A DNA stretch of 64,000 nt from Solibacillus sp040274725 (GCA_040274725.1 JBEMAQ010000008.1:62001-126000); one strand, 5' to 3'; positions 26,221 through 35,323 are shown, counted from the first letter of the stretch. The notes: a model not told the origin generated them from the sequence alone. Numbers and translations: made by a program.

Positions 26221-26249
26221 TTGACTTCACTTTGAAAAAAAGATACAAT
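26221..26249 (+). promoter_or_regulatory. SigA promoter of rpsD
   Basis: TTGACT, 17-base spacer, TACAAT. It starts a leader of about 190 bases before rpsD. Confidence 0.8.
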
Positions 26250-26255
26250 TGCCTT

Positions 26256-26448
26256 TGTGTAAATGAATGCAGTAGTTGTATAACTTTATATTGTATTTTA
26301 TTCCTTCCTTCTATTAGGAATGGTGTATTGCGTAACCCCGTCGGCTGCATGGGCGAAGGTACATGAAAATAAAATGCGTATATTGCTTGGATACAACTGG
26401 TTTTTTTCTTTTACAACAAAAACCAAATTTGAAGGAGGAGACACAATT
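26256..26448 (+). ncRNA. Structured 5' leader of rpsD (S4-type autoregulatory leader)
   Basis: About 190-base untranslated region. AGTTGTAT (26274-26281) can pair perfectly with ATACAACT (26391-26398), closing the whole leader, and a run of seven T follows at 26401-26407. GCGTAACCCCGTCGGCTGC in the middle is a conserved-looking block. In Bacillus, S4 binds its own mRNA leader and represses rpsD; position and size fit that element. An open frame runs through the leader into rpsD, but its start has no ribosome site. Confidence 0.7.
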
Positions 26449-27054
26449 ATGTCTCGTTATACAGGTCCATCTTGGAAAATTTCTCGTCGCCTTGGTATTT
26501 CACTAAGCGGTACGGGTAAAGAAATCGAAAAACGCCCTTACGCACCAGGTCAACACGGCCCGAATGCTCGCGGTAAAAAATCAGAGTACGCTCTACAATT
26601 AACTGAAAAACAAAAATTACGCCACATGTACGGAATGACTGAACGTCAATTCAAAAACGTATACTTAAAAGCTGGTAAAATCCGCACTGGTCTACAAGGT
26701 GAAAACTTCATGATCTTACTTGAAACTCGCCTTGACAACTTAGTATACCGTTTAGGTTTAGCTCGTACTCGTCGTGCTTCTCGTCAATTAGTTAACCACG
26801 GCCACATCTTAGTTGATGGCAAACGCGTTGACATTCCATCTTACTCAGTTAAACCAGGTCAAACGATTTCTCTACGTGAAAAATCTTCTAACCTTTCTGT
26901 AGTTACTGAGTCTATCGAAGTAAACAACTTCGTACCAGAATACTTATCATTCGACGCTGACAACAAAGTAGGTACTTTCGTACGTCTACCTGAGCGTTCT
27001 GAATTATCAGCTGAAATCAACGAACAATTAATCGTAGAGTACTACTCTCGTTAA
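26449..27054 (+). CDS. rpsD: 30S ribosomal protein S4
   Basis: Primary 16S rRNA-binding protein that starts 30S assembly and affects decoding accuracy. The product is 201 aa, the normal Bacillus length. MSRYTGPSWKISRRLG at the N terminus, YAPGQHGPNARGKKSEY, and an S4 RNA-binding domain (about 92-155, with RLDNLVYRLGLARTRRASRQ split across it) are visible. There is no zinc-binding cysteine set, so it is the C-minus form. AAGGAGGAG precedes the ATG at 26449. Codon use is strongly biased, as expected for a highly expressed gene. It is monocistronic with its own leader and terminator, as in B. subtilis. Confidence 0.98.
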   Translation: MSRYTGPSWKISRRLGISLSGTGKEIEKRPYAPGQHGPNARGKKSEYALQLTEKQKLRHMYGMTERQFKNVYLKAGKIRTGLQGENFMILLETRLDNLVYRLGLARTRRASRQLVNHGHILVDGKRVDIPSYSVKPGQTISLREKSSNLSVVTESIEVNNFVPEYLSFDADNKVGTFVRLPERSELSAEINEQLIVEYYSR

Positions 27055-27080
27055 TTTAAATTCGTTGCATTTAGCAACAC

Positions 27081-27126
27081 GAAAAGCCCTAGAAACCTTG
27101 ATTATTCAAGGGGTCTGGGGCTTTTC
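27081..27126 (+). terminator. Terminator after rpsD
   Basis: GAAAAGCCC / GGGCTTTTC outer arms with an inner CCTTGA / TCAAGG pair and a T-rich end. Confidence 0.88.
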
Positions 27127-27139
27127 TTTGTTTTGAACT

Positions 27140-28380
27140 TTGCATGTAAATGTAGTATGCGCTTTTAATTGGTATTACATTAGGGCTAGTTCAAATTAGT
27201 CCTAAACGTAATAAAAATCCTATGGAGACACTTTTATAAAAATAAAATGCCTTTCTTGAAAACGAAATTTTATTTTTCAAATTAGATCCACCAGTCTTGA
27301 AAGTAAATCATTCTTCATTGAAGTGGGATTTTTTATGCAATTTTCTATTGTATATTGTTAGTTTATACAAAAATTAACAATCCAAAAGAAAAAAGCATCC
27401 TTATCATGGGAATGACTCCATCTCCATTTTCTCCAACCGTTAAATTAAATCGCCTCAAACAAAAAAGGATGAAACTTCAAAACGTAAATCCTTCATTTGT
27501 CAGGATTTATATACAACATATTTATATTTAAGTGCCACTGCTATATTTCCTTCATCCACTCTATAAAAGCGACACAAACAACAAAATCATATTAGTAATC
27601 ACTACTTTTCAACTATAAAAATTGCGTAAATGAAGAACGAAAATAACGCGTTTTTACAAGAAAACGATGTGTTTTGCATTCATTTCCCCAAAAAACACCA
27701 CTACATTTTACTTCTCCTGCTTAGATGAAGTAAGCAGCGATCACTTTCAAATTTGCCGCGAAAATTCATCCAAAAAACGAACAAAAAATACACATTCCCA
27801 TCAAAAATGCGCGTATTCCCACTAAAAAGTAACGATTTTTTACAGGATAAAGGAATCAATATTGTTACAAAAATAATAAAAAACATTTATTTTCCGATTA
27901 AAAACGAATAATATGCATGATAACTAATAGATTGGCACTTATCTTACAATATGTTGTATGTAAATTCTGCAAAACAATGCATTTTCATTTTAAAAATGAC
28001 GACAAATAAAATTACTTCCTCTAAAAAGTAACGTAATCCTAATAATGCTACACTTCCACCGGCTGTAACGCCTCAAAGTCATTTTAAATTCATTTCGCCC
28101 AACAACATAGCTCACTTCAAAATTAACCAAAATGAACAAAATTAAAAAAATATTATAATTTTCCCTCCCGCCTCTTTTTGTACTAGAACAGCCCATTCAT
28201 CCCATGAAACAGAAAATAAGTTTTACAAACAGAAATTACGCAATTTCAACAAATTCTATATAACGTAATTTCGAGGTAGTTTTTATGACCAAAACCACAC
28301 AAATCAATTTTTTAGGTGTAGTATAACAAGCAAATAAAATATTTTATTCACAATTTATTCACAATTCACTCAAAACGGAA
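27140..28380. other. Long AT-rich gene-free stretch between rpsD and dctP
   Basis: About 1.24 kb with no credible gene. Short open frames on the minus strand (27701-27886, 27990-28196) lack ribosome sites and have implausible composition. A hairpin of AAAATAAAAT type lies at about 27239-27278. CTAAAAAGTAACG occurs twice as a direct repeat (27822-27834 and 28021-28033). It may be decayed DNA; nothing in it could be identified. Confidence 0.6.
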
Positions 28381-28392
28381 GAAGGACTGTTC

Positions 28393-29640
28393 ATGAAGTA
28401 CCTAAAAAATTTGACGGTACAAGTAATACTTGCCATTATACTCGGGATTGTTGTTGGGGCTATTTGGCCAGAGTTTGGGGCTAGCTTAAAGATTTTAGCG
28501 GATATTTTTATTAAGCTTATTAAAATGTTAATCGCACCGATTATCTTCTTAACGGTTGTTATTGGAATCGGTGGTATGGGCGATATGAAGAAGGTTGGGA
28601 AGATTGGCGGAAAAGCGCTACTGTATTTTGAAATCGTTTCCACAATTGCACTAGCAATTGGGGTTTGTGTGGCACTACTTGTCGATGCAGGCGCTGGGAT
28701 TGATACATCACACGCAGGCGATGCAGACATTTCAAAATATACAACAGCTGCTGCAGAATCAGAAAGTGGGATTATGCCATTTATCTATAACATCATTCCA
28801 GATAACTTTGTCGGTGCGCTTGCTAATGGGGACTTACTTCCTACACTCTTAGCTGCTGTACTATTCGGGATTGCCGCTGCTACACTGGGCGATAAATCTC
28901 GCCCAGTCATTACATTTTTTGAACAAGTATCAGAAATTTTCTTTAAAATTGTAGGCATCGTTATGAAAGTGTCGCCAATTGGTGCATTCGGGGCAATGGC
29001 CTATACAATTGGGAACTTCGGACTTGGCTCACTGAAATCACTGGGACTGTTAATGGTTGCTGTTTATATTACAATGTTTATTTTTATCGTCATTATTTTA
29101 GGGCTCATTGCTCGTTTCTTCGGCTTTAATATTTTTAAATATATTGCCTACATTAAGGATGAAATTTTCCTTGTTATCGGGACATCTTCCTCTGAATCCG
29201 CTCTGCCGTCACTGATGCGCAAGCTTGAAAACTTAGGCTGTTCAAAGCAAGTTGTCGGGCTTGTTGTGCCAACAGGGTATTCGTTTAATTTAGATGGGAC
29301 ATCGATTTATTTATCCATGGCCGCGCTGTTTATCGCACAAGCTTACGGCGTCGAACTTACATGGGTTCAAATTATTACACTGCTTGGTATTTTAATGATT
29401 ACATCAAAAGGCGCTGCTGGTGTAACAGGCTCTGGTTTCATTACACTCGCTGCGACACTTGCCGCATTCCCAATGGTGCCTGTTGAAGGGATTGCCCTTC
29501 TCATTGGTGTGGACCGCTTTATGTCAGAGGCACGCGCTGTGACAAACTTAATCGGGAACGGTGCTGCATGTATCGTCGTGTCAAAATCAGAAAAGGAATA
29601 CCACCCAACAAAAGCTGGTCACGCGATTGCAACAAAATAA
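28393..29640 (+). CDS. dctP: Dicarboxylate:cation symporter (DctP/DctA family, DAACS)
   Basis: A 415 aa membrane carrier of the dicarboxylate/amino acid:cation symporter family, about eight membrane helices and two re-entrant loops. Family marks: the serine-rich loop GTSSSESALPSLM near 270, PTGYSFNLDGTSIYLSMAALF near 300 and KGAAGVTGSGFITLA near 340, followed by the substrate-contact block GVDRFMSEARAVTNLIGNG near 380. The sequence is much closer to B. subtilis DctP (C4-dicarboxylates) than to GltP/GltT, so succinate, fumarate and malate are the likely substrates. No dctSR-type two-component genes are nearby. AAGGA precedes the ATG. Confidence 0.9.
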   Translation: MKYLKNLTVQVILAIILGIVVGAIWPEFGASLKILADIFIKLIKMLIAPIIFLTVVIGIGGMGDMKKVGKIGGKALLYFEIVSTIALAIGVCVALLVDAGAGIDTSHAGDADISKYTTAAAESESGIMPFIYNIIPDNFVGALANGDLLPTLLAAVLFGIAAATLGDKSRPVITFFEQVSEIFFKIVGIVMKVSPIGAFGAMAYTIGNFGLGSLKSLGLLMVAVYITMFIFIVIILGLIARFFGFNIFKYIAYIKDEIFLVIGTSSSESALPSLMRKLENLGCSKQVVGLVVPTGYSFNLDGTSIYLSMAALFIAQAYGVELTWVQIITLLGILMITSKGAAGVTGSGFITLAATLAAFPMVPVEGIALLIGVDRFMSEARAVTNLIGNGAACIVVSKSEKEYHPTKAGHAIATK

Positions 29641-29666
29641 ATCGTTCATTTTAATTGAGTAAAATC

Positions 29667-29702
29667 AAAGGGGAGTTCAGCGTAATGACTGAACTCCCCT
29701 TT
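29667..29702. terminator. Bidirectional terminator between dctP and the YIP1 gene
   Basis: AAAGGGGAGTTCA / TGAACTCCCCTTT stem with A and T flanks, between convergent genes. Confidence 0.9.
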
Positions 29703-29704
29703 TA

Positions 29705-30337
29705 TTACATGAAATATGAAATACCGAAGACTGCAATGCCTACAAATAATAGTGCAACAATGATGACGAAGCCAATAATACTAACAAAAAATGCTTTCCA
29801 CTTCGAAATTTTATGTACTTCTGACACCCCAACAATCGTAATGACTGCTGACCAAATCGTGAAAATCAAAAATACACCACCGCCTGTGAAGCGAATGATC
29901 ATTTCCTCCATCGTCATCTCTTGCGAAAATACAAAATATGTTTCAGGCGAGAGTTGCATCCAAAATAATAATAATGGCAAAATCCATATGTACGGAATCG
30001 TTGCGAGGCTCACGACTTTAAATAAATCCTTAAAGGAGCCCTTCCCTTTAAAAATCAAACCAAAAAACTTGTACATGCCTGCCGAAAAGGCCGTTGCCAA
30101 AAAGAAAAATAGTACGCTGTTTGCCATTGAAGATAGCACAATGTCACCTAATGTCAGTGGTCTCGGATATTTCGTACCGATAAAACCACCTAGCTGACTC
30201 GCAAATGTCCCAATTAATCCGACAATAATAAAATAACGAAAGCTTTTATACTGAAGGAGTAATTGAATCGTCTCGCGCGGTTTCGTCGCAATCGATAAAA
30301 TCGGTTGGCGATCCTCTAATAACTGTTCATTATTCAA
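29705..30337 (-). CDS. YIP1-family membrane protein
   Basis: A 210 aa integral membrane protein with five predicted helices (about 35-53, 68-92, 107-128, 148-170 and 183-208). The pattern of an N-terminal PRETIQLLL stretch followed by five helices fits the bacterial Yip1 domain family. Function is unknown in bacteria. The start is a TTG with AGGAGG eight bases upstream. It is a single-gene unit between dctP and tyrS. Confidence 0.75.
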   Translation of the reverse strand: MNNEQLLEDRQPILSIATKPRETIQLLLQYKSFRYFIIVGLIGTFASQLGGFIGTKYPRPLTLGDIVLSSMANSVLFFFLATAFSAGMYKFFGLIFKGKGSFKDLFKVVSLATIPYIWILPLLLFWMQLSPETYFVFSQEMTMEEMIIRFTGGGVFLIFTIWSAVITIVGVSEVHKISKWKAFFVSIIGFVIIVALLFVGIAVFGISYFM

Positions 30338-30422
30338 AACTAAATCCTCCTAAAACCTGTCTATCTATTATTATACTATTAATGCTTTATGGATTGCATC
30401 TAAAGGCACACAATCACATAAC

Positions 30423-30448
30423 GGAGGCTACAATTTTATGTAGCCTCC
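30423..30448 (-). terminator. Terminator after tyrS
   Basis: GGAGGCTACA / TGTAGCCTCC stem with a six-base loop, eight bases past the tyrS stop; the minus-strand tail is only moderately T-rich. Confidence 0.75.
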
Positions 30449-30456
30449 TTCCTTCA

Positions 30457-31725
30457 TTAGTTAAATTTCACCATGTGGTATTTTTTCTTACCACGACGGA
30501 TGATCGCAAACGAATCATCTAAACGATCCTTTGCCTCTACTGTGTACTCAAGGTCTTGTACCTTTTCACCGTTGACGCTAATCGCACCGTTTGTTACGTC
30601 TTCACGTGCTTGGCGTTTTGATGGTGAGATACCCGCTTCGACGATTAATTCCACGATATTTTTATCTTCTTTTGCTACTTCTACAGAAGGAACACCGGCG
30701 AATGCTACTTTCATTTCATCAACAGAAAGTGCTTTTAAGTCACCCGAGAATAATGCGGCTGTAATGCGCTCTGCCGCTGCTAAGCCTTCCTCACCGTGAA
30801 TCAGCTTTGTCATGGCTGCTGCTAATGCTTTTTGTGCTTTACGTAAATGTGCTTCTTCTTCTACACTCACCGCTAAGCTTTCAATTTCTTCGCGCGTTAA
30901 GAATGTGAAGATTTTTAAGTATTTCACAACGTCCGCGTCCGCTGCGTTAATCCAGAATTGGTAGAACTCGTACGGAGAAGTTTTCTTCGCGTCTAACCAG
31001 ACTGCACCACCCGCTGTTTTACCGAATTTCGTACCGTCTGCTTTTGTTACAAGCGGGATTGTGATACCGAATGCTTTTGCATTTTCATCATGCGTTTTAC
31101 GAATCATCTCAAGACCCGTTGTAATGTTCCCCCACTGATCTGAGCCACCTACTTGAATACGTACGTTATGGTTGTCGTATAAGTGGTTGAAGTCCATCCC
31201 TTGAATTAATGTGTACGCAAATTCAGTAAATGAAATACCTGAATCAAGGCGTGATGCCACTGTATCTTTATTTAAAATGTAGTTGACGTTAATTAATTTC
31301 CCGTAATCACGTAGGAAATCGATTAATGTCATCGGACCTACCCAGTCATTATTGTTTACTAAAATCGCACCGTTGTCAGCGTCAGATGAGAAGTCAAACA
31401 TGCGCTCCATTTGTGCTTTTAACCCGCGTACGTTTGCTTCAACTTGCTCCATTGTTTGCAATTGACGCTCTTCTGAACGGCCTGATGGATCTCCAACTGT
31501 ACCTGTTGCGCCACCTACTAAAAGAACTGGCTTATGACCTGCCATTTGGAAACGGCGAAGTGTTAAAAGTGGGACGATGTGACCGATGTGCATGGAATCT
31601 GCTGTTGGGTCAACACCTACATATAATGAAACCTTTTGCTCGTTTAAAAGCTTTTCCATACCTTCTGCGTCTGTTTGTTGGTACAGTAGACCGCGCCACT
31701 GTAAATCTTGTAATAATTCGTTCAT
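30457..31725 (-). CDS. tyrS: Tyrosyl-tRNA synthetase
   Basis: Class I aminoacyl-tRNA synthetase of 422 aa. The HIGH motif appears as HIGHIVPLLTLRRF near residue 45, the tyrosine pocket as YTLIQGMDFNHLYD near 170 and QVGGSDQWGNI near 190, the KMSKS loop as KFGKTAGGAVW near 232, and a C-terminal S4 domain from about 350. The start at 31725 (MNELLQDLQW) is preceded by AGGAGG; frames extending upstream run into the T-box terminator and are not translated. Expression is controlled by a tyrosyl T-box. Confidence 0.97.
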   Translation of the reverse strand: MNELLQDLQWRGLLYQQTDAEGMEKLLNEQKVSLYVGVDPTADSMHIGHIVPLLTLRRFQMAGHKPVLLVGGATGTVGDPSGRSEERQLQTMEQVEANVRGLKAQMERMFDFSSDADNGAILVNNNDWVGPMTLIDFLRDYGKLINVNYILNKDTVASRLDSGISFTEFAYTLIQGMDFNHLYDNHNVRIQVGGSDQWGNITTGLEMIRKTHDENAKAFGITIPLVTKADGTKFGKTAGGAVWLDAKKTSPYEFYQFWINAADADVVKYLKIFTFLTREEIESLAVSVEEEAHLRKAQKALAAAMTKLIHGEEGLAAAERITAALFSGDLKALSVDEMKVAFAGVPSVEVAKEDKNIVELIVEAGISPSKRQAREDVTNGAISVNGEKVQDLEYTVEAKDRLDDSFAIIRRGKKKYHMVKFN

Positions 31726-31773
31726 GAAAAATCCTCCTAAAATGTTTATGTTGTTGCGTATAAAGGCATATAA

Positions 31774-32004
31774 AAACGTCCCTACACGCATTTTTTGCAT
31801 GCAGGGACGTTAAAATTCGTTTAACGCGGTACCACCCGGCTTGAAGATTACTCTTCCACTTTAAGCGTCTGTATCGGAACGACCCGTCTAAACTCCGAAC
31901 ACGTAATTCATGAACACACTTTGTCTAGCTTTCACCAACCGCTAGCTCTCTCTTTCAGGGAATGTATTCACTACTGCAAGTCCATCACAACTTAGAAAAA
32001 CTAT
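31774..32004 (-). ncRNA. Tyrosyl T-box leader of tyrS
   Basis: The minus strand carries the T-box sequence AGCCGGGTGGTACCGCGT (31841-31824), followed by a terminator hairpin AACGTCCCTGCATGC / GCGTGTAGGGACGTT (31811-31774) with T-run. Upstream lies the stem I region with its AG-bulge-like segment GGTTGGTGAAAGC. A candidate tyrosine specifier triplet TAC is at 31905-31903 in GAATTACGTG. Uncharged tRNA-Tyr would stabilise the antiterminator and turn tyrS on. Confidence 0.93.
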
Positions 32005-32011
32005 ACCACCT

Positions 32012-32039
32012 ATTTTACGCATTTCACTTATGATGTCAA
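32012..32039 (-). promoter_or_regulatory. Promoter of the T-box-tyrS transcript
   Basis: TTGACA, 16-base spacer, TAAAAT on the minus strand, placed just upstream of the T-box leader. Confidence 0.7.
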
Positions 32040-32067
32040 TAACTATGTTCGCGAAAGCACCAGAATA

Positions 32068-32076
32068 TGCTATAAT
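32068..32076 (+). promoter_or_regulatory. Extended -10 promoter upstream of the penicillin-binding protein gene
   Basis: TGCTATAAT, an extended -10 element on the plus strand, without a good -35. It would give a leader of about 245 bases before the gene at 32327. I see no known riboswitch in that leader. Confidence 0.45.
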
Positions 32077-32326
32077 CAATTACGCTTTGGCTAATTCAAA
32101 TATAGATTTCCCCAAGTAAACTTAACGACAATCTATGCCATTTGCTAAAGATTTTACGCGCACAACGTCGTCATTCAGTCATGGCAAAATCTAGTGCGCT
32201 TACATGAAATTCCTTTATTTCAGCTAATATGCTGAAGTAGCAAAACAAGCGTTCATTTCCTACCTATAGAGAAGGAAGCTTTCTATTTTTAAAAGAAGAG
32301 AAACAGAATTTTAGGAGGTCGATCAA

Positions 32327-35104
32327 GTGAAACAATGGCTCGAACAATTAAATAAAAAAATCGAAGCGTTTAGCAACCAGAGCTGGATGCGCTATATTCG
32401 TATTACATCAGGCGTTTTCTGGAATTTAGCGTTGCTCACAATCATAATCGGTTTAGCATTATTCATTTTTGTCGGAAGTGTTGGGGCTGGTTATTTCGCT
32501 TCACTTGTTAAAGACGAACCACTTCGGTCAAAAGAAGAAATGCGCTCGCAAATCTTTAACTATGAAGAAACGAGTGAAATTTATTTTGCTAATGATGTTT
32601 ACATAGGTAAGCTCCGTACAGATTTAGATCGTCGTGAAACGTCACTCAGCTCAGTATCACCTTATGTGATTAACGCTGTACTGGCCACAGAGGATGAGTA
32701 TTTCCGCGAGCATAAAGGCATTGTACCAAAAGCAGTACTGCGCGGATTGTTGCAGGATGTAACGAACTCATCCACGCAAACAGGTGGCTCTACACTCACA
32801 CAGCAATTAATTAAAAACCAAATTTTAACGAATGAAGTATCGTATGAGCGAAAGGCAAAGGAAATTTTACTCGCTTACCGCTTAGAGCATTTTATGACGA
32901 AGGAAGAGATTTTAGAAGCCTATTTAAACGTTATTCCTTATGGTCGGAATGCTTCTGGTCGTAATATTGCTGGGATTGAAACAGCGGCCAACGGGATTTT
33001 CGGCATTACAGCAGCCGATTTAACCTTGCCACAAGCTGCTTATATTGCCGGCATTCCGCAGGCTCCGTTCAAATATACACCATTCTCAAATAAGGGCGAG
33101 CTAAAAAGCGAGGAAAGTATTCAATTCGGGATTGACCGGATGAAAACCGTGCTCTACCGTATGAATGAAGTAGGCTTTATTACAGATAAACAATACAACG
33201 AAGCCATTGCCTATGATATTACGCAAGACTTCAGCTCCCCGGAGGAACGCCCAGAAGACAAATATCCATGGCTGACAGTTGAGCTAGAATCGCGCTCAAA
33301 AGAAATTATTGCAGGTATTTTAGCAGAAAAAGATGGTGTTGATCCAAAACGCTTAAAAGAAGAATCAAACCTTTACGATAAGTACATCATTTTAGCAGAC
33401 CGCGCTGTCCGCTCAAACGGTTACCGTATTTATTCAACAATCGATAAAGACATGTATGATGCGATGAATGAATCTGCACGCAACTTCAAATATTACGGTC
33501 ACACATACAAAAAGACAGTAAAAGATAGCGAAACAGGTGAAGAAAAGCAAGTGGATGTACCTGTTCAAGTCGGCGGTATTTTACTGGACAATAAAACCGG
33601 AAAAATTCTTAGCTTTGTCGCAGGCCGTGACTATAAATTAGAGGCGCTTAACCACGCAACACAGGCGTACCGTTCAAATGGTTCCACGATGAAGCCACTT
33701 CTTGCTTACGGGCCTGCGCTTGAATACGGTGTCATTGGTGCAGGTAGCCCTGTTGTCGACGTGAAATTTACACGTAGCTACGATAACTACAGCCCGACGA
33801 ACTACACACCAACACAGGAGCTCGGAATCATTCCAGCACGCCGAGCCGTTGCAACATCTCAAAACTTAACAGCACTCCGTTTATATAATTCGATTTTAGA
33901 TAAACGACCTGCTGCATTTTTAGAGAAAATGGGCTTCTCACGTTTAACAGACGGTGACTATGTGAACTTATCAACAACAATCGGTGGTTTAACACACGGC
34001 GCGACGGTAGAGGAAAATACGAATGCTTATACAACATTCGCAAATGACGGGAAATTTATCGATGCGTATATGATTGAGCGCATCGAGGATTTAGACGGAA
34101 ATATCGTATACGAGCATAAAGTAGAGCCTGTGGACGTCTTTTCAGCTGGCACAGCGTATATGATGACGGATATGCTGCGTGATGTTTATACAGAAGGAAC
34201 AGCGACACACGCGAAAAGTATGACGAAATTTTCTTCAGATTTCGCAGTCAAAACCGGAACAACACAGGAGCATAAAGATGTATGGCTCGTCGGCTATAAT
34301 CCAAATGTCACACTTGGCGTATGGCTAGGCTACGATCAGCCGCGTACATTGTTCGCCTTTAATAATACGTACAACCAACCGAGTGTACGTGTCAATCGTT
34401 TATGGGCAAGCTTAATGAATTCCGCCTATGATATCAACCCTGAATACGTAGGCACAAAAGAAAAATTCAAGCAACCTGAAAGTATTGTATCTAAATCATT
34501 TTGTGGTATTTCAGGCTTAGCACTTTCAAATTCTTGCCAAAGCGCTGGCTTTGCACGAACAGATTTATTTAATAAAGACATATTTATACCAACAAAGCTC
34601 GATAATAGCTTTAACAGTCCAACGAAATACGGCTTTAATCAAGAATTTATCAATCGTATGCTCGGTAAATTAGGAGGCGACCCAGCAAAATTAGTACCAA
34701 GCTATTCTAATCAATATCTTACCGCTACAACTAGACCTAAGTCTGTGCAGGCTACATTAAATGGTCAATCACTTACATGGACAGCCTCTACGTCCCTTGA
34801 TGTCGTGAGCTACCGCGTTTATAACGTGACAAATGGTGGTCGTACCCTCGTCACATCTGTCGCGGTGAATCAAGAGCGTCACGCATCGATTGAATTAGGC
34901 GCAAGCTATGTTGTTGTAGCTGTAAATGAGGATGGTAAAGAATCCACTCATTCAAATAAGGTCGGTAGTCCAGTTGAGACGCCTGCTGTAGAAAATACAA
35001 CCGAGGTCGAACAGCCTGCGGAAGAAGCACCAACAACAGAACCAACAACAGAACCAGCAACAGAAACAGAACCAGCAACAACTCAGGTACCACCAGTAGA
35101 ATAA
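32327..35104 (+). CDS. Class A penicillin-binding protein (glycosyltransferase-transpeptidase)
   Basis: A 925 aa bifunctional cell wall synthase. Layout: one membrane anchor (about 34-58), GT51 glycosyltransferase domain (about 85-270, catalytic Glu in LATEDEYFREH, then TGGSTLTQQLIKN), transpeptidase domain (about 390-700) with SxxK motif STMK in RSNGSTMKPLLAYG, SxN motif in ATSQNLTA and KTGT in AVKTGTTQEH. After residue about 800 comes a fibronectin-like region, and the last 40 residues are a Thr/Glu/Pro-rich tail with repeated TEPT/TEPA units. It would polymerise and crosslink peptidoglycan outside the membrane. The start is a GTG with AGGAGG eight bases upstream. It lies alone between tyrS and the arg operon. 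Confidence 0.93.
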   Translation: MKQWLEQLNKKIEAFSNQSWMRYIRITSGVFWNLALLTIIIGLALFIFVGSVGAGYFASLVKDEPLRSKEEMRSQIFNYEETSEIYFANDVYIGKLRTDLDRRETSLSSVSPYVINAVLATEDEYFREHKGIVPKAVLRGLLQDVTNSSTQTGGSTLTQQLIKNQILTNEVSYERKAKEILLAYRLEHFMTKEEILEAYLNVIPYGRNASGRNIAGIETAANGIFGITAADLTLPQAAYIAGIPQAPFKYTPFSNKGELKSEESIQFGIDRMKTVLYRMNEVGFITDKQYNEAIAYDITQDFSSPEERPEDKYPWLTVELESRSKEIIAGILAEKDGVDPKRLKEESNLYDKYIILADRAVRSNGYRIYSTIDKDMYDAMNESARNFKYYGHTYKKTVKDSETGEEKQVDVPVQVGGILLDNKTGKILSFVAGRDYKLEALNHATQAYRSNGSTMKPLLAYGPALEYGVIGAGSPVVDVKFTRSYDNYSPTNYTPTQELGIIPARRAVATSQNLTALRLYNSILDKRPAAFLEKMGFSRLTDGDYVNLSTTIGGLTHGATVEENTNAYTTFANDGKFIDAYMIERIEDLDGNIVYEHKVEPVDVFSAGTAYMMTDMLRDVYTEGTATHAKSMTKFSSDFAVKTGTTQEHKDVWLVGYNPNVTLGVWLGYDQPRTLFAFNNTYNQPSVRVNRLWASLMNSAYDINPEYVGTKEKFKQPESIVSKSFCGISGLALSNSCQSAGFARTDLFNKDIFIPTKLDNSFNSPTKYGFNQEFINRMLGKLGGDPAKLVPSYSNQYLTATTRPKSVQATLNGQSLTWTASTSLDVVSYRVYNVTNGGRTLVTSVAVNQERHASIELGASYVVVAVNEDGKESTHSNKVGSPVETPAVENTTEVEQPAEEAPTTEPTTEPATETEPATTQVPPVE

Positions 35105-35130
35105 AGACGAGCCTGAAATATACAACATGA

Positions 35131-35184
35131 GAAAAGCGTAGGAGGAGACCGAAGCGACTCGAGGGGCTGGCGTATTAGACTAGA
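35131..35184. repeat. Partial copy of the dispersed structured repeat
   Basis: ACCGAAGCGACTCGAGGGGCTGGCGTATTAGACTAGA-type sequence matches the right third of the elements at 8635-8814 and 44224-44463. The left half is replaced by AAAAGCGTAGGAGGAG, and the outer stem has mutations, so it is a truncated or variant copy. Confidence 0.65.
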
Positions 35185-35223
35185 AATTGCCCTAACGCTA
35201 TAATTTTATACTTTCTCATCTAT

Positions 35224-35268
35224 AAAAAATGCCAAAACGCTGTTACATTCAACGTTTTGGCATTTTTT
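35224..35268 (+). terminator. Terminator after the penicillin-binding protein gene
   Basis: AAAAAATGCCAAAACG / CGTTTTGGCATTTTTT perfect stem with T-run. Confidence 0.92.
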
Positions 35269-35323
35269 AAATTAATATGGTACTGAGCTAAATTCGTTCT
35301 AGATACTTGGCTCCTACAAAAGT

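Noticed and set aside
26320..26448. In-frame upstream extension of rpsD
   Set aside because: It lies in the structured leader; the ATG at 26449 has a strong AAGGAGGAG and gives the correct S4 length.
27701..28196. Two short minus-strand frames in the rpsD-dctP gap
   Set aside because: No ribosome sites, unlikely composition rich in Phe and Arg, no similarity recognised.
28359..28730. Pro/Ser/Ile-rich minus-strand frame opposite the 5' end of dctP
   Set aside because: Composition is that of a mirror of membrane-protein codons; no start signal.
29655..30197. 180-codon plus-strand frame opposite the YIP1 gene
   Set aside because: Its start overlaps the dctP terminator and the other strand has a clear membrane protein with a good ribosome site.
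31726..31800. Upstream in-frame start for tyrS
   Set aside because: It would begin in the T-box terminator; MNELLQDLQW at 31725 follows AGGAGG.
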